DNA of 64,000 nucleotides from Plantago major. Its lineage: Eukaryota; Streptophyta; Magnoliopsida; Lamiales; Plantaginaceae. This document shows, piece after piece, positions 32,730 to 44,333 of this stretch. Every line of letters begins with the position of its first letter. The stretch's first letter is position 1. The stretch covers positions 62,113,035-62,177,034 of the forward strand of contig CM048844.1 in assembly GCA_026545765.1 (NCBI GenBank), in the 5' to 3' direction. The translations under genes were made by a program, and so were the position numbers. The notes beneath the pieces were generated by a model. It saw only the letters and a program-made list of their open reading frames with translations, did no database searches and had not been told where the DNA came from.

Positions 32730-35700
32730 ATGTCCGAGAGTGATAGTCAGAACCGATCCAAGGCTGAAGGATATGACTCCGACGCGTTGTCCCTATCGGA
32801 CAGCTCCGAGGAGATTGATATTGTTGTTGGGGATGATTCAGTAGAGCTGGAGCATTCTCCTCGTTCGAGCCGGGAAGAGCCCGAGGTAAGCTCCTTACTT
32901 CGGTTAGTTGTTCCGAGTTCAGGGTCTCCGAAGCGTCGGGATTACCTACAAGTCTCTAATGTGCAGGGTACTGGTGCTGTTCAGGGGACAAGCTCTAGGA
33001 CCATAGGGGCTCTCCGTCCGCACGGTGCTGGGAAGGAGCCCGAACTCCCGGTAGAGATTCGATCCCTCATTCGCAACCTAGGTTATAATTTTAGGAGTAA
33101 CCCTAACCGAGTGCCGTTCGTTCCGCATCCATAGGAGCCTAACATCGAAGAGGTGCATGATACCTCCGAGGCACCACCGGAGTTAGGTATGTTCGAAGAA
33201 GGTGTCGAGGATCGGGTCCAGGTTGTTGTTCCCCTTCGGACGGTGGTAGAGCTGAGTTCAACGTCTGGGGATGACAAAGTGGAGGAGGAGGGTCGGACTG
33301 ACGATGTTAGTTCCGAGGAGGAAGAAGAGGAAGAAATGTTGTCTGCCCATGTTTTTCGGAGGGAGTCAGCTGGTCAAGCGGGTATGAATCATCAACGGAC
33401 CGAAGAGGAGTTGCCCGAGGGGCTTAAGAAGGGTGAAGACGTGTTTCGGGTGAAATTCCCTCAGACGAGGGACGATGTAACTCATCCCTATCCGGAGGGT
33501 GAACTGAACGAGGAAGGTACATTGCCGACGTGCCCTTCGATTGTGATGGCCGAGGAGGTGGAGGAGCTTCGGAGGAAGTATGAGATTCCGGAGTCCGTGG
33601 AGATTCTCATTCCGGATGAGTCGCATGCTTTTTACAATCCGCCTCCGGGGTATATGTGCGTGCATGAGATAAGTCTTCACTGCGGGTGGCGTTTGCCAGT
33701 GGCATCCAAGTTTTTGGACATTTTGAACGACATGGGGTTAATTCCTCATCAAATCATCCCCAATTCTCCGGAAATCTAATGTGCTTCGGGGTGATGTGTA
33801 AATACAAGGGCATCCCGGTTACTTTTGATAACTTCCGGAGGTTATTTAGTGTTAGTGTAAGTAATAGAAACACTTTGTTCTATACGCTGGTGTGTCGCCA
33901 AGCATATACTTTTTTCGTCGATCCGCTCTCCTCCCTGGGAATAAATTGGTGGAAGAGATATATCTTCGTCCGGCCCGCTTACAAGCAGGTCAATCCAGCG
34001 GAAAGGACGATGGCATTTTGAGAAGAAGTTTTTCCGAGGCGGAAATGGATCGAAGCTCTCCACGGAACGTGTGGATGGAAGCTCTCCTCCGGAATCAATC
34101 AAGAAATTTTTTTTTTTTGATTGATTGATGACCCCTTCCCTATCTAGCTGGCTTTTCGGATCCAAGTTTTTGTGACGGGAAGAAGTATCTGAGTAAGTTC
34201 TTCATTCGGTCACGTGGTCGCTCGTCCGAGTCAGTGGTCCCTTTATTGCTTTGTTTGTAGTAGTGGAAATTTTTTTGTTATCATGTATTAACTTATTGTT
34301 CTTCGGATGTGCAGATTTTTCGTTCGAGTACACCATGTCCACCATGCGGGAGCTGAAGCGGAAACAAAATGCCGCTCAACGGAAGGAGATGGAGGAGGGT
34401 ACCCGAACCCAAATCATCAAGACGTCCACTGTGCTGCCAATGGAAGAGCCTCAGAATGCTGCCACGTTCCGAGTGGAAGAGACTCGGAGGGCCGCGGCAG
34501 GCAAGGAGGCCCAGACGATACCCACCCCGGACAAGGGTAAGGTGGCTGGTTCGAAGGGGGCCAAGAAACCTCCAAGGTCTGTGTCTCGGGACACTCCTGC
34601 CAGTGGTTCGAGTGCTGCGGCCGGACAAAAGTGTCCACCCGAAGGTCCGATCCCTGCGGCCAAGAAGGGCAAAGGGAAAGTGAGTGGTGAGTCGGACTTG
34701 GAGGCGAAAGTGGCTCGGTTGGCTGCTGTTCCGGAGCCGGACCGGATTGCAGAGTTATCCACAATTCATCAAAAGGGATATACTGATTTTCTGGGAATCT
34801 TTTCTTTGTTCGGAGTCTGTACTAATTTCGGTTTATCGTGTATCGTAGCTTATGGCCGCTATTCGGGCATGTTCAATGGTGGCGGGTCAAAGGGCCACGA
34901 TGGAAGAGGATCTGGCCAAGGCTGAGGCTGCTCGGGCGGTGGAAACGTCCAAGGTGAATTCCCTGTCTAATAGGCTGAAGAAGGCCCTTGCGGTGAAGAA
35001 GGAGTCCGAAGCGGAGGCGGCAAAACTGAAGAGTGCCATTCTGTCGCTGGAAAAGGACCTCAAAGCTCATCAGGAGGGTGTGGATGAGTATGTCAGCGTC
35101 TCTCGGACCTTCAAGGATATGATGTTGAATGAGATGTTGAAGGTCCAGGCGAAAGCTGTCCAAGACTTCTTGGGGTCGGACGCTTGCAAGTTCATGCTCG
35201 AGTCCAAGTATGATGAGGCTCGGCAGGATGGCTTTGATGCGGCTATTGGGCAGCTCCGGCATAGGGGACAGATCCCGAGCGACCTTGACTTGGAGGCTGA
35301 AGGCATTAAAGCTTTCAAAGAAGCAAATGGCTCGGACTTTACTCCGGAAGGTGTCTCGGATGAGGACTTACTTCAATGTGAGTTTGTAGAGCTTGTCTGC
35401 GACGAGACCGAGGATAAGAAGTACAATCATGGCGGTCCGTATCTGCCCTCTTTTGTGCCACGAATGTTGATGTACAGTGTTTTCGTTCCGTTGGAAGACC
35501 ATGAGGAGCATAACCGGGACTGGCTGACTCTGCCTAGTCCTGTCAAGGGTTTCTCTTCCGATCTGGACCTGATGGAGCAGTGCCCTGCTTTCCTAAAGGA
35601 ATTAAGGGCCCGAAGGGAGAGAAGGTTGGTGCAGGAGGCCCAAGAGAGAATGGCATCGGATGCACAAGTGTCTCCAGAAAAGGAGGCCGCAGGTCCTTCA

Positions 35701-35739
35701 GGCGCGCAAGCTGGCTCGTCAAGTCGTCAGGGGAGGTGA
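32730..35739 (+). pseudogene. Antisense accessory gene region of Tat element G
   Basis: Plus-strand coding-like region between the integrase and 3' LTR of a minus-strand Tat element. It starts MSESDSQNRSKAEGYDSDAL, an acidic Ser/Glu-rich N-terminus. The middle (about 33560-34010) reads PESVEILIPDESHAFYNPPP, then CVHEISLHCGWRLPVASKFL and NLMCFGVMCKYKGIPVTFDN, resembling the 'putative gypsy type transposon' domain (Pfam PF04195). A basic, Ala/Lys/Pro-rich linker follows (about 34340-34700, AKKPPRSVSRDTPASG, AAKKGKGKVSG), possibly a nuclear-localisation region. Next comes a long coiled coil (about 34900-35120, LSNRLKKALAVKKESEAEAA) and an acidic tail. Related accessory genes in Grande-type Tat elements are described as nuclear proteins with their own promoter. 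Codon use is more GC-rich than in the pol region. Broken, about three to five breaks. Confidence 0.72.
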
Positions 35740-37640
35740 AGACGGGGTATGCCCCGGAAGCGTGTAACTCTGGTCTTCTACCTTAAAAACTATGTTGTTT
35801 CGTTGTTACCGTTGTTTCTGTATGGATAATTTTTGTTTAATTTGCACAATTGATTCGGTATCCATGGCATTAGTCCGGGCTCGGTGATGGCTCGGGACAG
35901 CTCTTATCATTTGCTTGTGTTATTTCCTTTCCAAATGCAAACTTCTTATTGTGTGTCGAATTTATAAGTTTCGCTGGCTCGGTTTGCTTGGGACATAGAT
36001 CCGAGTCCATGAGGCCAAATCTCCCCAAAATAACATAATTCTCAATTGGTTGAATCATGGGTCGGTCGGACAAGACCTTTGTCCGAGTCATGGCTCCAAA
36101 TGTAAATCGCCCTAAGTAAACGGGAATGATTCGGATGTCATAAATCTTGCCTGATTTGTAACGACACGGTGTACTGGTCCGAGTCGTTTCTGACTTGTGG
36201 AAAGTAGGTTAAAAAGAAGACGTTCCAAAAAGGTTGAGTGTGGGCTACGGATCACTTTTGGTGCCTCGGGCTGAGGGATCCGAGCGGGTAACAGTTCAAA
36301 ATTATTCTCCCAATGAGGTTGAAAGTGTGAAAAGACTCCGGGTTGGCCCAATAACGGCCCAATTGTTGGGCCCAAGTCCAGGCCCAAGCCCATCGCCAAC
36401 TGTCATGTGCCACATGTCAGGTGGTGATTGGCTCGCCACTTCTATATATACCCCTGGATTGTACGGCTTTTCGTCAGGTCATTCCATCCCTTTTGTAGTA
36501 ATAGGTGGTTCGGATCCTGGTGTCCGGGCGTCTGAATGAGTAGGTTGATTCCGCCGTTCCCATTTTATTTGTCTCGGTGGGTCCTTCGAGCGTCCGAAGA
36601 TGCCATCGAGTCAGACTATGTGAAAGGTAACGGATATCAGCTTCTCGGAAGGAACCCTTCTCGGATCGTTGTGCCAATCTTCTTTCTGCAGGGCTGTATC
36701 GTCAACTGCAGCCCCGGGGAAGCGGATTAGCTCGCTGGTTCCGAGAATTCCTAAACACTTACGACTTCGGTGAGTTAATTTTTCGGGATATTTGCTCCTT
36801 GCAGTATATAAGTTTCGGACATAGTTCTCGGATCAGCGTGCTAGTCTTCATTTTCCGGGGCTGTAGTGTATCAACCACTTGAGCCCCGGGGAAGTGGACT
36901 AGCTCACCGTTCCCAAGGATCATGGAAGACTTGTTGGCATGGAGAGTCGAATTCTTGGGCTGTTTGCGCCTTCCACCATTTACCATTTTCTTGTGGTGCC
37001 CGAGGGTGCGAACCAGAAAGTGGTTGTGGTTGAAGATGCGGATCGTCTGAGAGGACCGTGGAGCTGCCTTGCCGTACCAGAGTTATCCGGTTCGGATTCA
37101 ACTTGTCCTTTTGTGCGTAAGTAGGGACTCATTATTTGGAGGTCCATTGGTTCGTGCTGTTCCTGTTTTTCCTCGGACGATTGGCTTCGGAACGGATACA
37201 CTTTACTGTTGTAGATGTTGAATATGCCGCCAAGAACTTCTTTCTTCGGCTCATTATATCACTTCATCCGAACCGGCTGGTATAAGTCAATCCTGACGAG
37301 AAATTGATTCCTCCAGTATTTGTTGAATCAATTGGCTCGGACCTTTGTGAATATTCCGAGGCAATGTGTTTATGTGAATATAGATTTCTCGGAAAAAGTT
37401 GTATTGATTTGACGGAAATTTAAGTACAACTGATGGGCTTCGAGGCCGGTCAAAGAAAATGACAAAAACTTCGACAACTGACGTAGTCTATTTTCGAAGT
37501 GTTAACCTAAGCATAAAACTTTTGCAGATTCTTAGCATTCCAGGTTCTCTTCAAGGCTCTTCCTTGGTCGTCTTCTAGCTCGAAGCTCCCATTGATTCTG
37601 GCTCCAATAACTTTGTAAGGTCCTTCCCATTTGGGCTTGA
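35740..37640 (+). other. G: non-coding region between antisense gene and integrase
   Basis: No gene supported. It holds a second TATA-like site (36443-36450) and a diverged direct repeat built around GGGGCTGTA ... GCCCCGGGGAAG (about 36690-36750 and 36858-36915, about 165 bp apart). TCGGA/TCCGA words, also common in the antisense gene and LTR, are frequent. Confidence 0.55.
36443..36450 (+). promoter_or_regulatory. Second TATA-like site in the G 3' region
   Basis: TATATATA in CACTTCTATATATACCCCTGG, with a GATTGG (CCAAT-type) word about 15 bp before it. It reads on the plus strand, the same as the antisense gene but downstream of it. No clear coding region follows. Confidence 0.35.
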
Positions 37641-40600
37641 GTTACCCGACATTGCTTAGGATGTCAGCTCTTCTGAGGACTAAGTCTCCGACTTGTATGT
37701 CTTTGGGAAAGACACGCTTGTTGTAGGCTAGAGCAGTCATGGCTTGGTATCGAAGTATGCTAGCTAGTGCCTCACTCCGTTTGTTCTCAAGGAGCTCAAG
37801 GTCGTAGGTCCTTGCGACTTCATTCTGAGCCGGGTTGTATTGCTGGATCCTTTGGGTTTCCACTACTACTTCCGAGGGGATGACCGCCTCGGATCTATAG
37901 ACAAGGGAGAAGGGCATCTCCTGTGTGGAAGTCCGAGTCGTCGTCCTGTGTGCCCAAAGGACCGCGTCGAGATAATATGCCCAACTGTCTTGGGAAGTCC
38001 TCAACCTTTTCTCCAAAATCTTGACGATGGTCTTGTTGGTGGCTTCTACTTGACCATTGGCTTGGGGGTAGCCAACGGAAGTAAAGCGTTGTTCTATTTT
38101 GAAAGACTGGAGCAATTCGTTCAGTCTGGCCCCGGAGAACTGAGCCCCATTGTCCGAGACTAGAACCCTCGGAAATCCGAAGTGGCAGATGATGTTCTTC
38201 CAGATGAACGTCCGTACTCTGCTTTCAATGATGGTCGAAACTGCTTCTGCCTCAACCCACTTGGTGAAATATATTCCACCGCCACGATCAGGAACTTCTT
38301 CTGATGAGTTCCGCGTGGAAAGGGTCCAACTATATCTGTGCCCCATTGATCAAATGGGCATGCTATGATTGACGGAATCATTAGGTTGGTCGAACGATGT
38401 GGTATGTTGGCATAGTATTGGCAGTCTTCACAGGCACGAGCGAAGTTGGCAGCATCTACATCAATGGTAGGCTAATAGTATCCTTGCCTTATGATCTTCT
38501 GAGCCAAAGTTCGTCCCCCGGAGTGACTTCCGCAACATGCCGCATGGATTTCCTCCATAACAGTCTTAGCCTCCTGGGGACCAAGCCATCTCATGTGAGT
38601 GCCAGTGAAAGATCTCTTGTAAAGATCCTCTCCGATGATGAAGTATCTGTTGGCTCGGCATAGGATCCTCCTTGCTTCTCTAGGATCTGAAGGTACAGAG
38701 CCATCCTTGAGATAGTAAAATATGTCAGTCATCCAGCTTCTTTGAGTGCTCAAGAGAAAGACTTGTTCGTTAAGGTTTGCCAGGAATCTGTGTAAGCCTT
38801 GATTCTTTTCACTTGAAGAGCTCTTGCCATCCTCAAGCCAGTGAGCAGTGCCTCGTACTCGGCCTCGTTGTTTGTTACTTTAAAGTTGAGGGTGATGGCG
38901 TATTCCAGCTTGGCTCCTTCAGGGCTTTCAAGAAAGATTCCTATTCCTCCTATTCGTCCGGTAGCGGATCCATCCACTTGTAACAGCCAACATTCCTTGT
39001 TCTCAAGTTTGCTTTCTGATTCAGTAGTAGGCATTCTTCTATCATCTTGCTTCTTGTCGGAAGATGCAGGTGTCGAAGTGTTGGTTACTTTGTCTAGGAG
39101 GAACATATGTCTCACCCTCAGGGAGTCATCCATAGGTTCCTGATATCTGGACCAGAGCTGAACGTTACTTCTGAACATCTCTTCAGGCTCATTCTCTTTT
39201 GCCCTTTCTCCTCCTGGGGTATCCTTTGCTTCGGTGAGCATGACGTACCTCACGACCTCCTGTGAGCTTTTGGTTCCTTCTTCCGTTTCCTCGGGGTAAT
39301 CTACCAGGAAGTCAGCAAGGACTTGAGACTTTTTGGCAGAGGGGGTTTGGTACCCGATGTCATATTCACTTAGCTCGATTGCCCATTTGGATAAGCGTCC
39401 TGATTGATCTGCTTTGCCTAGGACATGTTTGAGTGGTTCATTGGTGAGGACCACAATCCAATGAGATTTGAAGTAAGGCTTCAGTCGTCGGGCAGTGTAT
39501 ACCAACGCGAAGGCGAGCTTCTCAATTTTGACATATATGGTCTCGGAACCCACGAGGGCTTTGCTCAAGTAATAGATCGCCAAGTGGTCGTTTCCTTGTA
39601 TCCGCACCAATACAGAACTCATGGCCTCATCAGTAGTAGCTAGGTAGAGGTAGACAGGTTCACCTTGCACTGGTTTGGACAAGAGAGGTGGCGAGAGGAG
39701 GTAGCTTTTTAAGTTATCCAAGGCTTCTTCGCACTCCTTTGTCCACTCGAACTTGTCTCCTTTCCTTAGAATTTTGAAGAATGGCAAGTTTTTCTCGGCG
39801 GACTTGGAAATGAAACGGCTCAGGGCCATCACTCTTCCCAAGAGCTTTTGCACCTCATTGATTGTCGTTGGCTGGGGTAAGTCTAAGATTGCCTTTATCT
39901 TCTCCGGATTGGCGCTGATACCTCTCTCCGTGACCATGTAAACGAGGAACTTTCCTCCCTTTACTCCAAACGTACACTTTTCAGGGTTCAACTTCATTCC
40001 ATATTTTCTAACGATGGAAAAGCACTTATTGAGATGCTCGATGTGCTCCTCTTCAGTCTTGCTCTTTACTAGCATGTCATCAACGTAGACTTCCATGGTT
40101 TTGCCCAACTCCTCTTTGAACATCTTATTCACCAGTCGCTGATATGTAGCACATGCGTTCTTTAGGCCAAATGGCATGACCCTGATGCAATAGACTCCTC
40201 CTGCCGCAAAGAAGGCCGTCTTCTTGATGTCTTCCTGGACCATCCTGATTTGGTAGAAGCCTTGATATGCATCCATGAAGCTCAGGAGTGCACATCCTGC
40301 GGTGGAGTCAACCAGCTGGTCTATGCGAGGTAATGGATAAGGATCCTTTGGGCAAAATTTGTTGAGCCTAGTGAAGTCATTACACATTCTCCACTTTCCT
40401 GGAGCTTTTTCAATGAGGACCATGTTACAGACCCAGTCAGACTACCTGACTTCCTCGATGTGTCCTGCTTTCATTAATTTGTCCACCTCTCCTGCTATGA
40501 TAGCATCCTCAACAGGCCCAAAGTCCTTCCTCTTTTGTCGGATGTGTTTTACCGTTGGATCCATGTTCAGGCGGTGAACTGCGATCCTTGGGTCCATCCC

Positions 40601-40730
40601 CTTAAGATCATCGGTGCTCCAGGCAAAGATATCGTAATTGCCTCGAAGGCATGTGATGAGCTTCATCTCTACTTCCGTTCTCATCTCCATTCCGATCCGA
40701 GTTATCTTTTCCGAGTCCCCCTCAATCAAC
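37640..40730 (-). pseudogene. G pol: RT, RNase H, second RNase H, integrase
   Basis: RT (about 40730-39760): KWRMCNDFTRLNKFCPKDPY, LLSFMDAYQGFYQIRMVQED, the catalytic-type YVDDMLVKS. RNase H (about 39700-39300): PVYLYLATTDEAMSSVLVRI, KWAIELSEYDIGYQ. Second RNase H (about 39010-38760): WLLQVDGSATGRIGGIGIFL, TNNEAEYEALLTGLRMARAL. Integrase (about 38750-37640): a zinc-type HAACCGSHSGGRTLAQKI segment, then VLVSDNGAQFSGARLNELLQ, SVGYPQANGQVEATNKTIVK and KRVFPKDIQVGDLVLRRA. RNase H domains degrade the RNA strand, and the second, archaeal-like copy is typical of Tat. The frames carry several breaks. Confidence 0.9.
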
Positions 40731-40815
40731 TGAACCTCTTTCAGGGCTTCATGAGGTTCTATCCTGGCAGTCTTGGGGAACTTTTCCTTGAGCGACCCAA
40801 CACCAATTTCTTCCT

Positions 40816-41432
40816 TTAATGGGTAAGAGCCACAGGAGGAGGGCTCCTGGGTCTCTTAATGACCGAAAGAACGGGTACTGTGGCTCCTCTGGTCGACATG
40901 ATGTAGCATTCCCAGGCTTCTCTAACATTGCCCACTTCTTCACCCACACCGTTCGGGGTTGGGAACTTTACCCTGTTGTGCAGGGGAGAAGCGACTGCCC
41001 TGAATTGGTTAAGTCCCGGGCGACCCAGGATCACGTTATAGTCGAATGTGTTGTCGACCACCACGAAGAGGATCGTCTCAGTCACCCTTGTAGGGAAGGC
41101 GCCCATAGAGACTTGTAATGGTATACTTCCAATGGGACGCACTATAGAGCCCCCGAATCCTACCAGAGAGGTTTGTACTCGCCCAACTGAACGTTACCCA
41201 GGCGCATTTGTTCCACAGTTCTCCTAGATATTACATTGCAGGAACTCCCTGTATTAACAAGTACCTTGTTGACGTTGTAAGTGGCGATGACTAGAGAAAT
41301 GACCAAAGGTACGTCAGGATCTTTAAGATCTCCTCCACCAGACGTTGGTGGTGGTATCTCACTGTCATCAAAAGTGATGGCGTTCGTTCCTTTCAGAACC
41401 GGCGGAGCATAGGTTCTGTCATTGTTTCTCAA
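40816..41432 (-). pseudogene. G protease region
   Basis: The minus strand reads APPVLKGTNAITFDDSEIPP, then DPDVPLVISLVIATYNVNKV and TGSSCNVISRRTVEQMRLG, the layout of the retrotransposon aspartic protease that cleaves Gag-Pol. The part after it (FVVVDNTFDYNVILGRPGLN, FPTPNGVGEEVGNVREAWEC) is the usual link towards RT in Tat elements. Broken. Confidence 0.8.
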
Positions 41433-41719
41433 ATGTTACGCGGTTCTTTCCCTTGCGTTCCGGCTATCTCCTCCGGTTAGACCTCCTGCAATAGCATTGA
41501 TAACCCCGCTATAGGGGAGATTTTCCATTTCCATGTCTTCGTGATACCCATGGTATCTTTGGGTATGGTGGGGTGGGATCTCTGCTGGAGGTGGCGGTAA
41601 GGATCCTGTCGGAGGTTCCGAACCACGCTCCTCCCTTCTTTGTTCATTCTTCTGGTTTCTGGACGGTTCTTCCTCGTATATTGGTTCCTTCAATTTACCA
41701 CTCCTTACCAATCTTTCTA

Positions 41720-43290
41720 TTTCTGTTTTCAGCTGGACACAATCTTCAGTCTAACGACCTTTGTGCTTATGAAACCTACAGTATTCCTTTGAAGCTTTGT
41801 TCTTCTTGTTGTTCCTTGTAGGTTTTGTCCATTGAATATCCAAGTTTTTCACAACAATAGAGGCCAAGATGTCTGATCTTGGTCTATTGAGGCGAGTATA
41901 CTCAGCGTATCTTCTTGGTGGTGTTCTCTCTCAGCGGAACTCCCTTCTATCTCTAAGTTCCTTCTTTTGTTCAAACTTTCCTGGACGGGGAAGGGGTTCT
42001 TGTCTTACTTTCTCTTTTCCCTTTCTGGCCCCGGCTCTTATTGGGACATTTCTCCTGTACTCTTCTCCATACAGGACTCCTTCGCAGATATCCTCCAAGT
42101 ACTTTTCAGTTGTGATTTGCTCATTGGATTTCTTCTGAGATCATCGTTGTAAGTGTTAGCGTACAGGTGTCGGACCTGTTCTTTGATGCTGTGAGGCTCT
42201 ACTTAGCGCACTTCGGCATTGAAACGGTCAAGGAAGGTCCTAAGGTCCTCGTGCTCTTTCTGGATTACTCCTGCCAAGTGCTCGACCGATCTCTTTCTCT
42301 TCTTTGCTTTCTGAAACCTTTTCAGGAAGAGGGAAGCGATATCTGCGTAAGATTTGATGGAGCCGTTGGGTAAAGAGGTCCACCAATCCATTGCGTCTCC
42401 AAAGAGTGTAGTGGAGAAGTTGAGAGCTTTCATGTTGTCATTCAGGCCGTTGGTCTCCATCTTACTTTCGTACTTAGTAAGGTGCCCCACGGGACAAGTA
42501 TCTCCATAATAGTGCTCAAGAGTTGGGATAGTGGAGTCAGGACGTTTCCTTTCGCTCCTTATCTCATCACATAGAGGATTAAGAGCTCTAAGAGTCACCT
42601 TCTCATGTGCCTTCACCATCTTGCTCAAAGTGGCGATTTGAGTCTCCAAGGCCTTTTGTTGGACATAAATCTGCTCGGCGGTTAGTTTCTCACCAGTGCT
42701 TGGGTTGATGGCCACATCTGGAGGAAGATCGTCAACATGGACTATCGAGATGCTTTCTGCCACGTGGTCTCTTGGCGCATGCTGTAGAGCCCCACGCAGC
42801 TAGTTCCAGCTTCATCTGCTCGTGGCATCATCGGACTTCTCCCCCGCTGTTCGTGAGAAGCAGCGGCCCTCCTGTTGAGAAGGTTCCTTAGGTCCTCCGG
42901 TTGAGCTGGTTCTCCTAACCTTTGTTGGATTGGGCGATGTTCATTCCTTGATTGTGCGGGTTCAGCTTGTCTTGGAATTGCGAAAGGAGGAGTGGGTTGA
43001 GGAGGCTGAAGATTGTTTGATCCAAAACACCCTTGAATTGTGGTGAGTAAGAGGCCAAACTGATTTTCACTCATTCCAAACTCACTTGGACGAATGATCT
43101 GCCCATTTGGAAGGGTGAAGTTTCTTCCCGGAGGAGGACCATGTGTTCCTGACGGAGGAACTTGTCCTTCAACTCCGAGTACTTGGGTCCTTATTGGTGG
43201 ATCATCGACTCTTTCCTCCTCTGAAGAGAGGCTAGCAGTGTGGCCATCACTTGGGCAATCCATTGTGTTTCTTGAAGAGGTTCTCGCCAC
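41720..43290 (-). pseudogene. G gag
   Basis: It starts about 130 bp after the primer-binding site (MARTSSRNTMDCPSDGHTAS). The N-terminal part is Pro/Gln-rich. The capsid-like core lies at about 42700-42200: MKALNFSTTLFGDAMDWWTS, LPNGSIKSYADIASLFLKRF, EDLRTFLDRFNAEVR. This is the Retrotrans_gag pattern of Tat/Athila elements. The C-terminal part is charged and proline-rich. A few breaks. Confidence 0.83.
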
Positions 43291-43418
43291 CGTTTCCCTC
43301 CGAGTGGAGGTCTGCCTCTTTGCCTCGGGGCAGGCGTGTCAATCGCAGTTGCGTTGGTTCTTACTGACCTTCTTGTTCTTGCCATTACTGAAGAGAACGG
43401 AACTTTTTGTAAAGATTC

Positions 43419-43436
43419 CCACAGACGGCGCCAAAA
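43419..43436 (-). promoter_or_regulatory. Primer-binding site of G
   Basis: The minus strand after the LTR reads TTTTGGCGCCGTCTGTGG. The TGGCGCCGT start matches the tRNA-Asp-type sites of C and D, but the rest differs. This form is common in Tat elements; the exact primer tRNA is uncertain. Confidence 0.65.
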
Positions 43437-44333
43437 TGTTGAGGGTAAAAGTTCCCCAACCACTTAGAGATTATTCTATCCCATTGGTAATGGCCAAGAT
43501 AACCTCAAGTAAGAAGCCCCGTACAGCTTAAGAGCCAACGTGTGAGAGCCTGAGATCCGAAGCTTGGTAAGAACCTGCACAAGTGACATGGAGGGGGGGT
43601 TAGGACCCGGTTTGCTAAGTGTCAAACCGGTTTGAGACTTTACTCAAGAGAGACTGAAGATCTACTCTGTATGATAGTCAAGGTTTGGAAGTGAATGTTG
43701 CTTACCATTATCATGGGAGTGTCTGCCCTATATATAGATTTCTTCCCAATTGGGAGGGTTCCACCAGATCATGCCAAGTGTAAGGCCTAGATTGAGCCAC
43801 CAAGGCTTCAATAGGCCCATGGCCCATTAATGACACTTGCCCCATTCCACTTTGGGCTTTTAGGGGTAGTTTAGTCATTAATGTGAGAGTATTAGATGCT
43901 TTGATACAGTCTGCTGTGGGTCAAGGTCCGAAGAGGTTGGTCCGGATGTTCGGTCCGGACTGTATTAGGTTATCTATGGGGAGCTTCCATAAGTTTGTCC
44001 GACTCCTCTAATTCGGACCTTGTGGCTCGGACCTCCTTACTCTCTAGTACCATTTTACTTGGTTGCTTGTGAGATTGTCATGTTGGATCCGGATGGTCGT
44101 CCGGGTCGGACCCCATGGTTACGGACCACTGGAGTGGTCAGAGCTATTACTGTTCATTCTCTCTCTGTCCTTCTTCTCCAGGATGGGTCAGACCTGGATG
44201 GGTCGGACCGGAGGGGCCTAGGGTCAGACCTTAGGGTCGTATCATCGTGTCTCGGATCCTCAGACAACTTGGGATGCCTTTGGATTCGTTCCAAAGGCAC
44301 CTATGACGGATTGGATATATTTTCGTATTAACA
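43437..44333 (-). repeat. G 5' LTR (897 bp)
   Basis: The plus strand reads TGTTGAGGGTAAAAGTTCC ... TTTCGTATTAACA. It pairs with 30675-31552, and GCTAT follows at 44334-44338. Confidence 0.93.
43729..43736 (-). promoter_or_regulatory. TATA box of G LTR
   Basis: TATATATA in CTATATATAGGGC on the minus strand, about 300 bp before the LTR end. It is also present in the other LTR (near 30968). Confidence 0.55.

Larger units (their letters stand above)
30675..44333 (-). mobile_element. Tat-like Gypsy G, two LTRs, with antisense accessory gene (13.7 kb)
   Basis: Both LTRs are present (5' 43437-44333, 3' 30675-31552) and the 5-bp duplication GCTAT flanks the element (30670-30674, 44334-44338). Minus-strand order: LTR, primer-binding site (43419-43436), gag, protease, RT, RNase H, a second RNase H, integrase, then a 6-kb 3' region with an opposite-strand gene, polypurine tract and LTR. 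A second RNase H plus a long 3' region with an antisense ORF is the hallmark of the Tat lineage. Structurally it is almost entire, but the reading frames carry several breaks (six or more). The LTRs differ at very roughly 6% of sites by eye. With a plant rate of about 1.3e-8 per site per year, that suggests an age of about 2-2.5 million years. Confidence 0.9.

Noticed and set aside
37840-41118. Plus-strand open frames across the G pol region
   Set aside because: They are mirror frames of strong minus-strand RT, RNase H and integrase matches, and they have no domain words.
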